The notes beneath the pieces are model-generated. The model was given only the letters and a program-made list of their open reading frames with translations, searched no databases and had not been told where the DNA came from. This document shows, piece by piece, positions 58,001 to 63,200 of a stretch of DNA of 64,000 nt. Each line of letters opens with the position of its first letter. Within the stretch, counting starts at the first letter, position 1. A program made the position numbers and the translations under genes. Source of the stretch: Streptomyces akebiae (GTDB lineage Bacteria; Actinomycetota; Actinomycetes; Streptomycetales; Streptomycetaceae); NCBI RefSeq assembly GCF_019599145.1, contig NZ_CP080648.1, positions 124,001-188,000 on the forward strand. Direction: 5' to 3'.

Positions 58001-60235
58001 TTCGTGCCCGCCCCCGAGGCCCTCGCCGACCTCGGCCCCACCCAGGTCCGGGTCGCCATGCGCGCCGCAGGCGTCAACTTCCGCGACGTGGTGATGGCCC
58101 TCGGCATGGTCCCCGGCCAGCGCGGCATGGGCACCGAGGGCGCCGGTGTGGTCCTGGAGACGGGCGCCGACGTCACCGACCTCGCCCCCGGCGACCGTGT
58201 CTTCGGCCTGTTCGCCGGGGCCTTCGGGCCCACCGCGGTCACCGACCGGCGGGTGCTGGCGCGCATGCGGCCGGAGTGGACCTACGCCGAGGCGGCCTCC
58301 GTACCCACTCCCTTCCTCACGGCCTACTACGGGCTGGTGGACGTCGCCGACGTCACCGCGGGCGAGACCGTCCTCGTCCACGCGGCGGCGGGCGGCGTCG
58401 GCATGGCGGCCGTGCAGCTCGCCCGCCACCTCGGCCTGGAGACCCACGGCACCGCCTCCCCCGGCAAGTGGGGCGCCACCGGCCTGCCCGACGGGCGGCT
58501 GTCCTCCTCCCGGACCACGGACTTCGAGGACCGGGTGCGCGAAGCCACCCGCGGACGCGGCGTGGACGTGGTGCTGAACTCGCTGGAGGGTCCGTTCATC
58601 GACGCCTCGCTGCGTCTGCTCGCCCCCGGCGGCCGGTTCGTCGAGATGGGCAAGACGGACATCCGCGACGGTCAGCAGGTCAGCGCCGCCCACCCGGGCA
58701 CGCACTACGACGTCTTCGACCTCATGAGCACCGACCGGGGCCGGATCGCGGAGATCTTCACCGAGATCATCGACCTGTTCGAGCAGGGCGTCCTGGAGCT
58801 CCTGCCGCTCACCGCCTGGGACCTGCGGGACGCCGCCGAGGCGTTCCGGTTCATGGGCCGCGGCCGGCACATCGGCAAGAACGTGCTCACCCTGCCCGCC
58901 GCCCCCGACCCGGACGGCACGGTCCTCATCACCGGCGGCACCGGAGCGCTGGCGGGCCTGCTCGCCCGCCACCTGGTCGCCGAACACGGCGTACGGCATC
59001 TGGTGCTGGCCAGCCGCAGCGGCCCGGCCGCGCCCGGCGCGGACCGGCTCGCCGCCGAACTCGCCGAGGCCGGGACCGCCGTACGCATCGAGGCCTGCGA
59101 CGTCGCCGACCGCGACGCGCTCACCGCCCTGCTGGCGAGCCTCGACCGCCCGCTCACCGGCGTCGTCCACGCCGCCGGGATCCTCGACGACGGGGTGCTC
59201 GACGCGCTCACCCCGGAGCGCGCCGACCGGGTCCTGACCCCCAAGGCGGACGCGGCCCTGCTCCTCGACGAACTGACGGCCGATCAGGATCTGGCGTTCT
59301 TCGTGCTGTTCTCCTCGGCCGCCGCGACCTTCGGGTCCGCCGGGCAGGCGAGCTACGCCGGCGCCAACGCCGTCCTCGACGCCCTGGCCCACCGCCGCCG
59401 GGTCCGCGGACTGGCAGGCCAGTCCCTGGCCTGGGGTTTGTGGGACACCGAGGACGGCATGGCGGGCGGCCTCGGCCGCCGCGAGCGCGACCGGGCCGCG
59501 ACGGCCGGTGTGATCGGCGCGGAACAGGGCATGGCGCTGTTCGACGCCGCCCGCGCCCTGCCGCACGCCCACCTGGTGCCCGTCGCCCTCGACCTCGCAC
59601 GGCTGCGCGAAGAGGCGAAGGGCCAACCGGTGCCCGCGCTGCTGCGCGGCCTGGTCCGCGCCCCCGTCGAGCGCACCCGGGCCGGCGCCGCGGCCCCCCG
59701 CGACCTGGCCGCCGACCTCGCCCGGCTCCCGGAGCCCGAGCAGCGGCGCACCGTCCTCGACCTCGTACGCGCACACGCCGCCGCCGTCCTCGGCTACGAC
59801 GGCCCCGACGCGGTCGCCGCCGATCACGCCTTCACCAAGCTCGGCTTCGACTCACTCACCGCCGTGGAACTGCGCAACCGGCTCACCAAGGCGACCACAC
59901 TGCGGCTGCCCGCCGGCCTGGTCTTCGACCACCCCACACCGACCGCGCTCGCCGCGCACCTGTGGGCCGAACTGGCCGGGTCCACCGACCCGGCGCAGGC
60001 GGACACGGCCGACGTACTGGCCGGACTCGACCGGCTGGAAGCCGCCGTCGGCCGACTCACCGTGGCCGGGGCCGACAGCCCGGCGGTCGCCGACCGGCTG
60101 CGCGCGCTGCTGGCCCGGGTGACCGAGGGCGACACGGACCCGGCAGGCGTGAAGACCGCCGTCGCCGACCGGCTCGAGGACGCCTCGGCATCCGACGTCT
60201 TCGACTTCATCGACAAGGAGCTGGGACTGTCGTGA
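40070..60235 (+). CDS. four-module type I polyketide synthase (PKS gene 3)
   Basis: A 6,721-residue PKS with modules starting at residues 34 (m10, KS-AT-KR-ACP), 1578 (m11, KS-AT-KR-ACP), 3078 (m12, KS-AT-KR-ACP) and 4586 (m13, KS-AT-DH-ER-KR-ACP), then a C-terminal docking region from ~6644. I chose GTG 40070: it follows a good GGAGAAGG ribosome site (40053-40060) by 9 nt, and gives a docking helix (VADDQKYLDYL...) with the KS at residue 34, exactly as in genes 2 and 4. The frame stays open upstream to a TTG at 39995, but that extension is basic, non-conserved and lies in the leader. ATs of m10 and m13 carry YASH (methylmalonyl type); m11 and m12 carry HAFH (malonyl type). m11 and m12 share long near-identical DNA. 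The gene has its own promoter candidate upstream. Confidence 0.96.
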   Translation: MADDQKYLDYLRRLTADLRQTRRRLRIAEARGSEPVAVVGMACRYPGEVRSPEDLWNLVSTGRDGISAFPVDRGWDTAAIYDEAPDTAGTTYVREGGFVHEAGRFDAGLFNISPREALAMDPQQRLFLETSWEAFERAGVDPLSLRGSRTGVFVGSSSSAYGAGLRALPEGVEGHLLTGSAPSVVSGRVAYALGLEGPAVTVDTACSSSLVATHLAVQALRSGECDAALAGGVTVMTSPGIFTEFSRQRGLAPDGRCKPFSADADGTGWAEGSGVLVLRRLADAKRRGDRILAVIRGSAVNQDGASNGLTAPNGPAQERVILAALENARLDPADVDVVEAHGTGTTLGDPIEAQALLATYGQATRREPLMLGSVKSNIGHAQAASGVAGLIKMVLALGNEELPPTLHVSEPTPHVDWSQGQVRLLTDPVAWPQDPERPRRAGVSSFSISGTNVHIILEGPDATAERADDESGETVENVETGGEAAKTADADRPVLPVVPWVLSGHTSEALAAQAARLAGMAEADPAGVGRSLLSRAVLEHRAVVLGEDRAGALRALARDVSHAGVVRGVARSGGAPVLVFPGQGSQWLGMGRELAGWSSVFREGLEECAVALEPHVDWSLWEVLESGDEVLWGRVDVVQPVLWALMVSLARLWRSCGVVPSAVVGHSQGEIAAAVVAGGLSVVDGARVVALRSRALRVLAGRGGMVSLAAGPEVAGELVAGFGGRVSVAAVNGPGSTVVSGEPDALDALMVLCEGRGVRARRVPVDYASHSVQVEELRERILADLAPVKPVSSSVPLYSSVTGGRIDTAVMDAGYWYESLRSLVRFDEATAALLADGRSVFLESSPHPVLTPGIEQSLEASGHPGVTLATLHRDRGDATRWLTALAEAHVAGVPVDWTGVLPDSRPVDLPTYAFQHTQYWMTEPPEVARALDAATGADPDESEFWDAVDRLDYDQVAGTLHLESGDGLETVLPALSVWRRSRAERSTVDAWRYRVAWQPADRAPATALDGHWLLLRTGGTDTDHAARCAEALREAGADVTELTVPDAGLDRWGLSQLLRETAESAESPVTGILSLLADDRRAHPEDPAVSVGLGATLTVVQALTDAEITAPLWCATTGAVAANRADRITDPAAARVWGLGRVAALEHPERWGGLIDLPADPEPRTLARLAAVLTGDEDQVAVRAEGVYVRRLLHAASTATGDPALPPDAPEAVLITGGTGALGAETARMLARRGTRKLVLSSRRGMEAPGAAELVAELGSLGATATVVACDVADREALAALLAEHPVTGVVHTAGLDPVLPLDATSVPELADGLRAKACGAEHLDALLPDAELFVLFSSIAGIWGSGGQGAYAAANAHLDALATARRAAGRAGTAISWGSWAEVGMAARDGADEYLRRRGLRPMAAALCIAALERAIDSDDACVTVADVDWVRFTPAFTSRRSSPLLAELPEAADALAKGADGDEGRSGTSAAAVRTLLAGVPESEWVRTVLDLVRRETAAVLGYPEPVEAERPFKDLGVDSLTALQVRKRVADAVGLQLPATLVFDHPTPSAVARHLLSLISADERTAVTVTAASDEPLAIVSMACRYPGGVDSPEALWDLVAEGRDGVGAFPTDRGWRAAPGASVDFALEGGFVHDATDFDAGLFGISPREALAMDPQQRLLLETAWEALERAGMNPRTLQGTPTGVFVGASPSGYGVGATDSGSEGHFLTGMSGSVLSGRVAYSFGLEGPAVTVDTACSSSLVALHLAAQSLRTGECSMAVVGGVAVMSTPGVFAEFDRQDGLAGDGRCKAFAAAADGTGWGEGVGLLLLERLSDARRHGHEVLAVVRGSAVNQDGASNGLTAPNGPAQQRVVRAALAAAGLETSEVDAVEAHGTGTRLGDPIEAQALLATYGQDRVEPLYLGSVKSNIGHTQAASGVAGVIKMVEAIRRGVLPRTLHVDEPTPHVDWSAGAVELLAEARDWPEAGRPRRAGVSSFGVSGTNAHVILEQAAEAAEVVDVAGPALVGAVGPWVLSARSQGALVAQAERLGSFLAERPEVGSSAVAHTLATGRAALEHRAVVLGDDRDELLTALRALAEGEPSQRVVTGTVRNGRTGFLFSGQGAQRVGMGRELYEAFPVFADAFDAVCARVDLERPLRDVVFGEDAELLARTAYTQPALFAVEVALFRLVESWGVTPDVLVGHSIGELAAAHCAGVLSLDDACRLVSARGRLMDALPSGGAMLAVETAEDGLELPEGVDLAAVNGPTSVTVSGDADAIAVLEERLRAQGVRVKRLAVSHAFHSHLMEPMQAEFAAVAESLTYNPPTISVVTTAPGDLATPDYWVGQIREPVRFADAIASLTDVRVFLELGPDGTLSALVPHIREDATTVPALRSGAGETSAFGRALAGLYVQGAAVDWGRYVSGPGVGLPTYAFQRERYWLGVAEVAEVVASGVGEDEAFWSAVEAGDSGALAEVLRVGAGEVEAVLPALAGRRRERVERSRADGMRYRVSWRVADDVVGAVSGRWLVVGTEGVPEERVEACVAALAGGGAEPFVVVLDDGELDRWELAARLTEEDAFGGGVAGVLSLAALDWRVGVAGVPEALPVSVAWSLALVQALGDAEIDAPLWCVTSGAVSTGRADGVVDPEQAQVWGLGRVAALEFPQRWGGLVDLPVVLDERAGSRLARVLAGSEDQVAVRASGTYARRVARVEPHADAPGEFTSAGAVLVTGGTGALGAAVARRLARRGVTELVLSSRRGMEAPGAAELVAELGSLGATATVVACDVADREALAALLAEHPVTGVVHTAGVVDTVPLVGVGPEQFAEVLRAKTLGARHLDELVPEADMFVLFSSIAGVWGSGGQSAYAAANAYLDGLAEQRRARGLTATSVAWGPWAEAGMLVEENAEDYLRRRGLTPLDPGLAVTILEDAVTRDLGCLVAADADWTRFAPAFGSGRATTLFDDVPEAVAPSAAVPMSEADSDSTPLMSALAGKGPAERRAVLLDTVRTGAAAVLGHASADSIPVELPFSDLGFDSLTAVDLRDRLMAATGLSLSATLVFDHPTAQALAGHLAGLLPSSAPGDTSSAIAPRIAADPDEPIAIVSMACRFPGGVRSPEDLWDLVASGAEGISAFPADRGWDLSALRETGAFAAEGGFVHDATEFDAGLFGISPREAIAMDPQQRLLLETAWETLERAGMNPRTLQGTSTGVFVGASTSGYGTGGRTEGADGHLMTGMAGSVLSGRVAYSFGLEGPAVTVDTACSSSLVALHLAAQSLRTGECSMALAGGVTVIVGPDIFAEFDRQDGLAGDGRCKAFAAAADGTGWGEGVGLLLLERLSDARRHGHEVLAVVRGSAVNQDGASNGLTAPNGPAQQRVVRAALAAAGLETSEVDAVEAHGTGTRLGDPIEAQALLATYGQDRVEPLYLGSVKSNIGHTQAASGVAGVIKMVEAIRRGVLPRTLHVDEPTPHVDWSAGAVELLAEARDWPQAGRPRRAGVSSFGVSGTNAHVILEQAAEAAEVVDVAGPALVGAVGPWVLSARSQGALVAQAERLGSFLAERPEVGSSAVAHTLATGRAALEHRAVVLGDDRDELLTGLRALAEDKAVPSVVRDETVHGGLALLFTGQGAQRVGMGRELYEAFPVFADAFDAVCARVDLERPLRDVVFEDGEALDRTVYAQAGLFAVEVALFRLVESWGVTPDVLVGHSIGELAAAHCAGVLSLDDACRLVSARGRLMDALPSGGAMLAVETAEDGLELPEGVDLAAVNGPTSLTVSGDADAIGALEERLRSENVRVKRLTVSHAFHSRLMEPMLDGFAAVAKSLTYHAPTIPVVATAPGDMASPDYWVGQICEPVRFAEAIASLSGIRTALELGPAGVLSVFVPEQVDTLAAVPALRPDRPEATTLVRALARLHTRGVPVEWGRYVSGPGVGLPTYAFQRERYWLGVAEVAEVVASGVGEDEAFWSAVEAGDSGALAEVLRVGAGEVEAVLPALAGRRRERVERSRADGMRYRVSWRVADDVVGAVSGRWLVVGTEGVPEERVEACVAALAGGGAEPFVVVLDDGELDRWELAARLTEEDAFGGGVAGVLSLAALDWRVGVAGVPEALPVSVAWSLALVQALGDAEIDAPLWCVTSGAVSTGRADGVVDPEQAQVWGLGRVAALEFPQRWGGLVDLPVVLDERAGSRLARVLAGSEDQVAVRASGTYARRLVRSAAPTGVAARSWRPRGTVLVTGGTGGLGSRVATSLAEAGAEHLLLTSRRGPEASGADELAASLEALGCRVTIAACDAADRDALAALLVEHPVTGVVHAAGVVDTVPLVGVGPEQFAEVLRAKTLGARHLDELVPEADMFVLFSSIAGVWGSGGQSAYAAANAYLDGLAEQRRARGLTATSVAWGPWAEAGMLVDGEAEEHLRRRGLIPLDPGLAVTALEQAVTHDLGCLTFADLDWHRFSTSFTAVRPAPLFGELPEAARREAEVATTAQGTPLRRRIAELGAQQRERVLLALVRDEAAATLGHSGSDAVAPLRAFSDLGFDSLMAVELRGRLSNATGLDLPATLVFDHPTAQDLTTHLGALLVADLPPVAGREEATADAVAVPAVPDARGSHDEPLAVIGMSCRFPGGVHSPEDLWDLVAGGVDAVGDCPAERGWPLQSADGTGVPRPLQGGFLDDIASFDAGLFNISPREAVMMDPQQRLLLETAWEVFERAGIDPLSLRGSRTGVFAGANNHDYTSLPGETPEGGEGYLATGGSASVLSGRISYTFGLEGPAVTVDTACSSGLVALHLAGQALRRGECSLALAGGVVTMSTPGVFAEFGKQDAMAADGRCKAFSDEADGTGWAEGAGILLLERLSDARRNGHRILAVVRGSAVNQDGASNGLTAPNGPSQQRVIRAALADAGLAPADVDMVEAHGTGTKLGDPIEAQALLATYGQGRTDDEPLWLGSIKSNIGHTQAASGIAGVIKGAMAMRAGRLPRTLFADRPTTQVDWTTGNVRLLAEERAWPERSAPRRVGVSSFGMSGTNAHVILEQAPAEEAVRETAVPAPSARPVPWLLSADTPDGLRDQARRLAGSVPATHASDDPLDLAWTLATARATLTERAVVLGPEGLAALAEEGESPELRRGTARQTGAPVFVFPGQGAQWTGMAARLIDTEPAFRARLEECERALAPYLDFSLIAVIRGEDPVHAGVDRADVVQPLLWAVMVSLAELWRASGVEPAAVIGASQGELAAAVVAGAMELPDAARVVAARSRAIADQLSGRSGLVSLPLTEAEAAELLATSAQPLWIAALNGPRATVVGGENAALERLAAECERRGVRARRVGIDYASHTVLVEPLRPVFEALPETPAALGTVPFYSTVTGAALDTADLDCGYWYRNLRDTVRLDQAVRAAVADGHTTFLEISPHPVLTPGIAETLDDTDTPGAVLTTLRRGEDDDHRWALALAEAHCAGVDVDWPGVLGGPAGRSVLDLPTYPFQHRRYWPDIRPAADVAAAGLSGVRHPLLGAAAPLAGGGTLWTGRLSTATHPWLADHTIGDTVLLPGTAFVELALHAGLDGLDELTLQAPLAIPADEGVTLQMLVGEAAEDGHRPVTVSARPETAGDAGEAGPAWTTHATGFLADGSADGAPEPGTPAPWPPAGAVPVPVDGCYEALASAGYSYGPVFQGLKALWRAGDDLCAEVALPDGARADAERFGLHPALFDAALHAAGVGGLLARTGLLPFAWEGVRLHATGADTLRVRLSPAGRDAISLVATDAAGNPVADVASLTLRPVDADALRRAARAADLDVLHRVDWAPAAEGPALPLVLVGPPPAALASLAATRYDDLDALGAAVDAGKRLPEAVLWCGSRPGDEESGHAADSTAAHPADTDTLHAAVHEALHAAQTWLADARFSGSRLAVLTARAVAVGAGEGVPDLAGAAVHGLLRSAQSEHPDHFALIDVDGHPDSAAALAAALGSTEPQLAIRAGALLAPRLARGTGPAPAGEPVPGTRLDTTGEGTLENLAFVPAPEALADLGPTQVRVAMRAAGVNFRDVVMALGMVPGQRGMGTEGAGVVLETGADVTDLAPGDRVFGLFAGAFGPTAVTDRRVLARMRPEWTYAEAASVPTPFLTAYYGLVDVADVTAGETVLVHAAAGGVGMAAVQLARHLGLETHGTASPGKWGATGLPDGRLSSSRTTDFEDRVREATRGRGVDVVLNSLEGPFIDASLRLLAPGGRFVEMGKTDIRDGQQVSAAHPGTHYDVFDLMSTDRGRIAEIFTEIIDLFEQGVLELLPLTAWDLRDAAEAFRFMGRGRHIGKNVLTLPAAPDPDGTVLITGGTGALAGLLARHLVAEHGVRHLVLASRSGPAAPGADRLAAELAEAGTAVRIEACDVADRDALTALLASLDRPLTGVVHAAGILDDGVLDALTPERADRVLTPKADAALLLDELTADQDLAFFVLFSSAAATFGSAGQASYAGANAVLDALAHRRRVRGLAGQSLAWGLWDTEDGMAGGLGRRERDRAATAGVIGAEQGMALFDAARALPHAHLVPVALDLARLREEAKGQPVPALLRGLVRAPVERTRAGAAAPRDLAADLARLPEPEQRRTVLDLVRAHAAAVLGYDGPDAVAADHAFTKLGFDSLTAVELRNRLTKATTLRLPAGLVFDHPTPTALAAHLWAELAGSTDPAQADTADVLAGLDRLEAAVGRLTVAGADSPAVADRLRALLARVTEGDTDPAGVKTAVADRLEDASASDVFDFIDKELGLS
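40169..44760 (+). other. module m10: KS-AT(methylmalonyl)-KR-ACP
   Basis: KS 40169-~41440, Cys 40685-40687. The AT (~41795-42830) has GHSQGE (serine 42068-42070) and YASH (42368-42379), the methylmalonyl-CoA signature. From ~41690 to ~42660 the codons end in G or T far more than in the flanks, marking a segment of different origin. KR ~43695-44410 lacks LDD and has Trp 44099-44101 and Tyr 44123-44125 with Gln (not His) three residues before the Tyr: A1-type, L-hydroxyl with unepimerised methyl. ACP serine 44633-44635 in LGVDSL. First of the two propionate-adding modules seen. Confidence 0.94.
43779..43932 (+). repeat. KR N-half block (m10 copy)
   Basis: These 154 bp of the m10 KR are identical to 48264-48417 in the m11 KR. 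They cover the strand after the nucleotide loop through the VVACDVADR segment. Confidence 0.92.
45402..46290 (+). repeat. KS C-half and KS-AT linker block (m11 copy)
   Basis: About 890 bp matching 49905-50793 in m12 (offset 4,503 bp) with only a handful of mismatches, spanning the end of the KS and the linker to the AT. Codons here end in G or T unusually often. Confidence 0.9.
46364..46566 (+). repeat. AT cassette block A (m11 copy)
   Basis: Exact copy of 11849-12051. Identity stops at the next base (C versus G), inside the codons just before the GHSIGE motif region. Confidence 0.92.
47267..48130 (+). repeat. post-AT linker and KR structural block (m11 copy)
   Basis: 864 bp that match 51767-52630 in m12 at an offset of 4,500 bp with a single difference that I found (T at 47986, C at 52486). 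It covers the AT end, dimerisation element and KR structural half. Confidence 0.93.
48264..48417 (+). repeat. KR N-half block (m11 copy)
   Basis: Exact copy of 43779-43932. Sixteen bases later the m11 KR switches to identity with m12. Confidence 0.92.
48433..48720 (+). repeat. KR C-half block (m11 copy)
   Basis: 288 bp identical to 52936-53223 in m12, covering the VVDTVPL segment, the Trp-containing loop and the catalytic Tyr. Confidence 0.92.
49905..50793 (+). repeat. KS C-half and KS-AT linker block (m12 copy)
   Basis: Second copy of 45402-46290. Differences include CAA-side changes near 50302 and a small cluster around the DWP(E/Q)AGRPRR codons. Confidence 0.88.
51767..52630 (+). repeat. 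post-AT linker and KR structural block (m12 copy)
   Basis: Second copy of 47267-48130. Identity ends abruptly where the two KR nucleotide-binding regions diverge. Confidence 0.93.
52936..53223 (+). repeat. KR C-half block (m12 copy)
   Basis: Second copy of 48433-48720; ends at the codons after AEAGMLV. Confidence 0.92.
53825..59985 (+). other. module m13: KS-AT(methylmalonyl type)-DH-ER-KR-ACP, fully reducing
   Basis: KS 53825-~55085, Cys 54326-54328 in the unusual context TACSSG. AT ~55388-56440 has YASH (55970-55981), but its nucleophile motif is GASQGE (55661-55678), Ala replacing the usual His before serine 55667-55669. DH His 56585-56587 in HxxxDxxxxP, second Asp 57092-57094. ER ~57985-58905 has Val 58109-58111 at the position reported to control alpha-methyl configuration (Val predicts 2R, Tyr 2S). 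The KR nucleotide loop reads TGGTGALAG; LDD 59183-59191 and Tyr 59354-59356 are present. ACP serine 59852-59854 uses the rare codon TCA. Predicted output: a fully reduced propionate unit. Confidence 0.92.
60000..60235 (+). other. C-terminal docking domain of PKS protein 3
   Basis: About 77 residues with helical, Leu/Arg/Glu-rich segments (VLAGLDRLEAAVGRL, VADRLRALLARV) end in EDASASDVFDFIDKELGLS. This is the long class 1 form and its end is close to that of protein 1 ([15 protein letters not shown]). The likely partner is the N-terminal helix of protein 4. Confidence 0.8.
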
Positions 60236-60271
60236 CCTCCCGCCGGACGGCCGACCGCACCGAACCCGCGC

Positions 60272-60276
60272 AGGGA
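60272..60276 (+). promoter_or_regulatory. ribosome binding site of PKS gene 4
   Basis: AGGGA, 6 nt before ATG 60283. An alternative start, GTG 60232, would use AAGGAG at 60215-60220 or GGGA at 60223-60226. Conserved spacing from start to KS favours the ATG. Confidence 0.6.
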
Positions 60277-60282
60277 CCGGGC

Positions 60283-63200
60283 ATGGCAGACGATCAGAAA
60301 CTTCTCCAGTACCTCAAGCGCGTCACCGCCGACCTCGCCGAGACACGGCAGCGGCTGGCAGAGGCGGAGGGCCGGGAGCGCGAGCCGCTCGCCGTCGTCG
60401 GCACGGCCTGCCGCTACCCGGGCGGCGCCGACAACCCCGAAGGACTGTGGGAACTCGTCCGCGAGGGCCGGGACGCCATCGGCGACCTGCCCGCCGCGCG
60501 CGGCTGGGGCGTGCCCGGCGGACCCGACGCGCTGCCCGCCCTCAAGGGCGGCTTCATCGACGACGCGGACCGCTTCGACGCCGCACTGTTCGGGATCAGC
60601 CCCCGCGAGGCGCTCACCATGGACCCCCAGCAGCGCGTGCTGCTGGAGACCGTGTGGCAGGCGCTGGAGCGGGCGGGCATCCCGCCGCTCTCCCTGCGCG
60701 CCACCCGGACCGGGGTGTTCGTCGGCGCCGGGTCCTCCGGCTACGGCGGGGGAGCGCGGCCGCCCGAGGGCTCCGAGGGCCACCTGATGACCGGCATGGC
60801 GGGCAGCGTCCTGTCCGGCCGGATCTCCTACACCTTCGGGTTCGAGGGCCCGGCCTTCACCGTCGACACCGCGTGCTCGTCGTCCCTCGTCGCCGTGCAC
60901 CAGGCCGCCCGCGCCCTGCACAGCGGTGAGTGCGACCTCGCCGTCACCGCCGGTGTCGCGGTCCTCGCCGACCTCGGCATGTTCGGCGAGTTCGGCCGCC
61001 ACGGCGGCCTCTCCCCCGACGGCCGCTGCAAGTCGTTCGGCGCGGGAGCCGACGGCACCGGCTGGTCCGAGGGAGCGGGCGTGGTCCTGCTGGAGCGGCT
61101 CTCCGACGCGCGGGCCAACGGCCACCACGTCCACGCCGTCCTGTGCGGGTCCGCCGTCAACTCCGACGGCTCCACCAACGGGCTGACCGCTCCCAACGGC
61201 CGCGCTCAGCGCGCCGTGATCCGCGCCGCGCTCGCCGACGCCCGGCTGCTGCCCTCCGAGGTGGACGCCGTCGAGGCGCACGGCACCGGCACCCGGCTCG
61301 GAGACCCGATCGAGGCGGAGGCGCTGCTCGGCATGTACGGCCAGGGCCGGGAGGAACCGCTCTGGCTCGGCTCGGTGAAGTCGAACATCGGCCACGCGCA
61401 GGCCGCCGCGGGCATGGCAGGGCTGATCAAGATGATCGAGGCGCTGCGCCACGGCGTGCTGCCCCGCACCCTGCACGCCGCGGAACCGTCACCGCACATC
61501 GACTGGTCGACGGGCGCCGTACGCCTGCTGGACGAGGAACGACCGTGGGCCCCGGCCGGGCGGCCGCGGCGCGCCGGCATCTCGTCGTTCGGGCTGAGCG
61601 GCACCAACGCCCACGTCATTCTCGGCGAGGCACCCGCCCCCGACCCCGGCGCCGCCGTGCCCGCCGCTTCCCCCGTTGCCGCCCCCACCGTGGTGCCCTG
61701 CCCGGTCTCCGGCCGCACGGCCGAGGCGCTCGCCGAGCAGGCGCGGCGGCTCGGCGCCGAACTCGACGCGCAGCCGGACCTGGATCTGCTGGACATCGGC
61801 CGTACGCTCGCCACCACCCGCTCGCCGCTGGAGCACCGCGCCGTCGTGCTGGCCGGCGACCGCGCGGACCTCGCCGCCGGCCTCTCCGCACTGGCCGCGG
61901 GCCGCACCCTGGCCGGCCTCGTCCGCGGCGAGGCCACCGGGGACGCCCGCCTGGTGCTCCTCTTCACCGGCCAGGGCTCCCAGCGCACCGGGATGGGACG
62001 CGAACTCCACTCCGCCTTCCCGGTGTTCGCCGACGCCTTCGACGCGGTCTGTGCCCGCCTGGACTCCGCGACGGGCCCCGGCCTGCGAGAACTCGTCTTC
62101 GGCGACGGCGATTCCGAGGACGGTGGCGCGCTCGACCGCACGGTCCACGCCCAGGCCGGGCTCTTCGCGCTCGAGGTGGCGTTGTTCCGGCTGCTCGAGT
62201 CCTGGGGGACGGCCCCCGACCACCTCGTCGGCCACTCTGTCGGAGAACTGGCCGCCGCCCACGTCGCCGGAGTCCTCTCCCTCGACGACGCCTGCACGCT
62301 CGTCGCGGCCCGCGGCCGGCTCATGCAGGCACTGCCCGACGGCGGCGCGATGCTGGCCGTGCAGACCTCCGAGGACGCGCTGGAGCTGCCCGACGGGGTG
62401 GACCTCGCCGCCGTGAACGGGCCCGCGTCGGTGACGGTCTCGGGCGACGCGGACGCGATCGCCGCACTGGAGGAGCGGCTGCGTTCGCAGGGCGTCCGGG
62501 TCAAGCGGCTCACCGTCTCCCACGCGTTCCACTCCCACCTGATGGAGCCGATGCTCGACGACTTCGCGGCCGTCGCCCGGTCGCTGACGTACCACCCGCC
62601 GACGTTGCCCGTCGTCTCCACCCTGACCGGCGGCCCGGTGAACGCGGACACCCTGTGCGACCCGCGCTACTGGGTCCGTCAGGTCCGCGAGACCGTACGA
62701 TTCGCCGACGCGGTGTCCTGGACCCACGACCACGGCGCCGGCGTCTTCCTGGAGCTGGGCCCCGGCGGCACCCTCGCCGCCGCCGCCCGCGACAGCCTGC
62801 CGGCACCGGGTGTCTCGGGCGGCCCGACGGTGACCGCCACGCTCCGCCCCGGACGCCCCGAACCGGAGACCCTGCTCAGCGCCCTCGCCGCCGCCCACAC
62901 GGCGGGCGCGGCCGTCGACTGGCAGGCCGTCTTCGACTGCTGGGGCGGGCGGCGGATCCCGCTGCCCACCTACGCCTTCCACCGCGACCGCTACTGGGTG
63001 GAGCCCGGCACCGCCGCCCCCGCCGACCCGGTCGCCACCACCGCCGACCCGGCCGCGGATCGGTTCTGGAACGCCGTCGAGCAGGCCGACGCCGGCCTGC
63101 TCGCCGAGACGGTGGGCCTGCCCGATGCGGCCGCCGTCGAACCGCTGCTCCCCGCCCTCACCCGCTGGCGGAACGACCACCGCAACCGCGTCCGCGCCGA

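Noticed and set aside
58931-58957. m13 KR nucleotide loop TGGTGALAG (Ala for Gly) as a sign of a dead KR.
   Set aside because: A Gly follows immediately, the LDD and catalytic Ser-Tyr-Asn are intact, and the module needs the KR for its DH and ER to act.
40886-59827. Opposite-strand reading frame open for 6,313 codons, and similar ones at 10208-21205, 23975-32059, 32117-36787 and 3920-6676.
   Set aside because: They are exact codon-register mirrors of the PKS genes. Their openness follows from the lack of TTA, CTA and TCA codons on the coding strand, and the translations are low-complexity and show no domain.
60232-60285. GTG 60232 overlapping the gene 3 stop as the start of gene 4.
   Set aside because: Possible, but the 17 extra residues are not docking-like and the ATG at 60283 gives the conserved start-to-KS spacing. 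Kept as an alternative.
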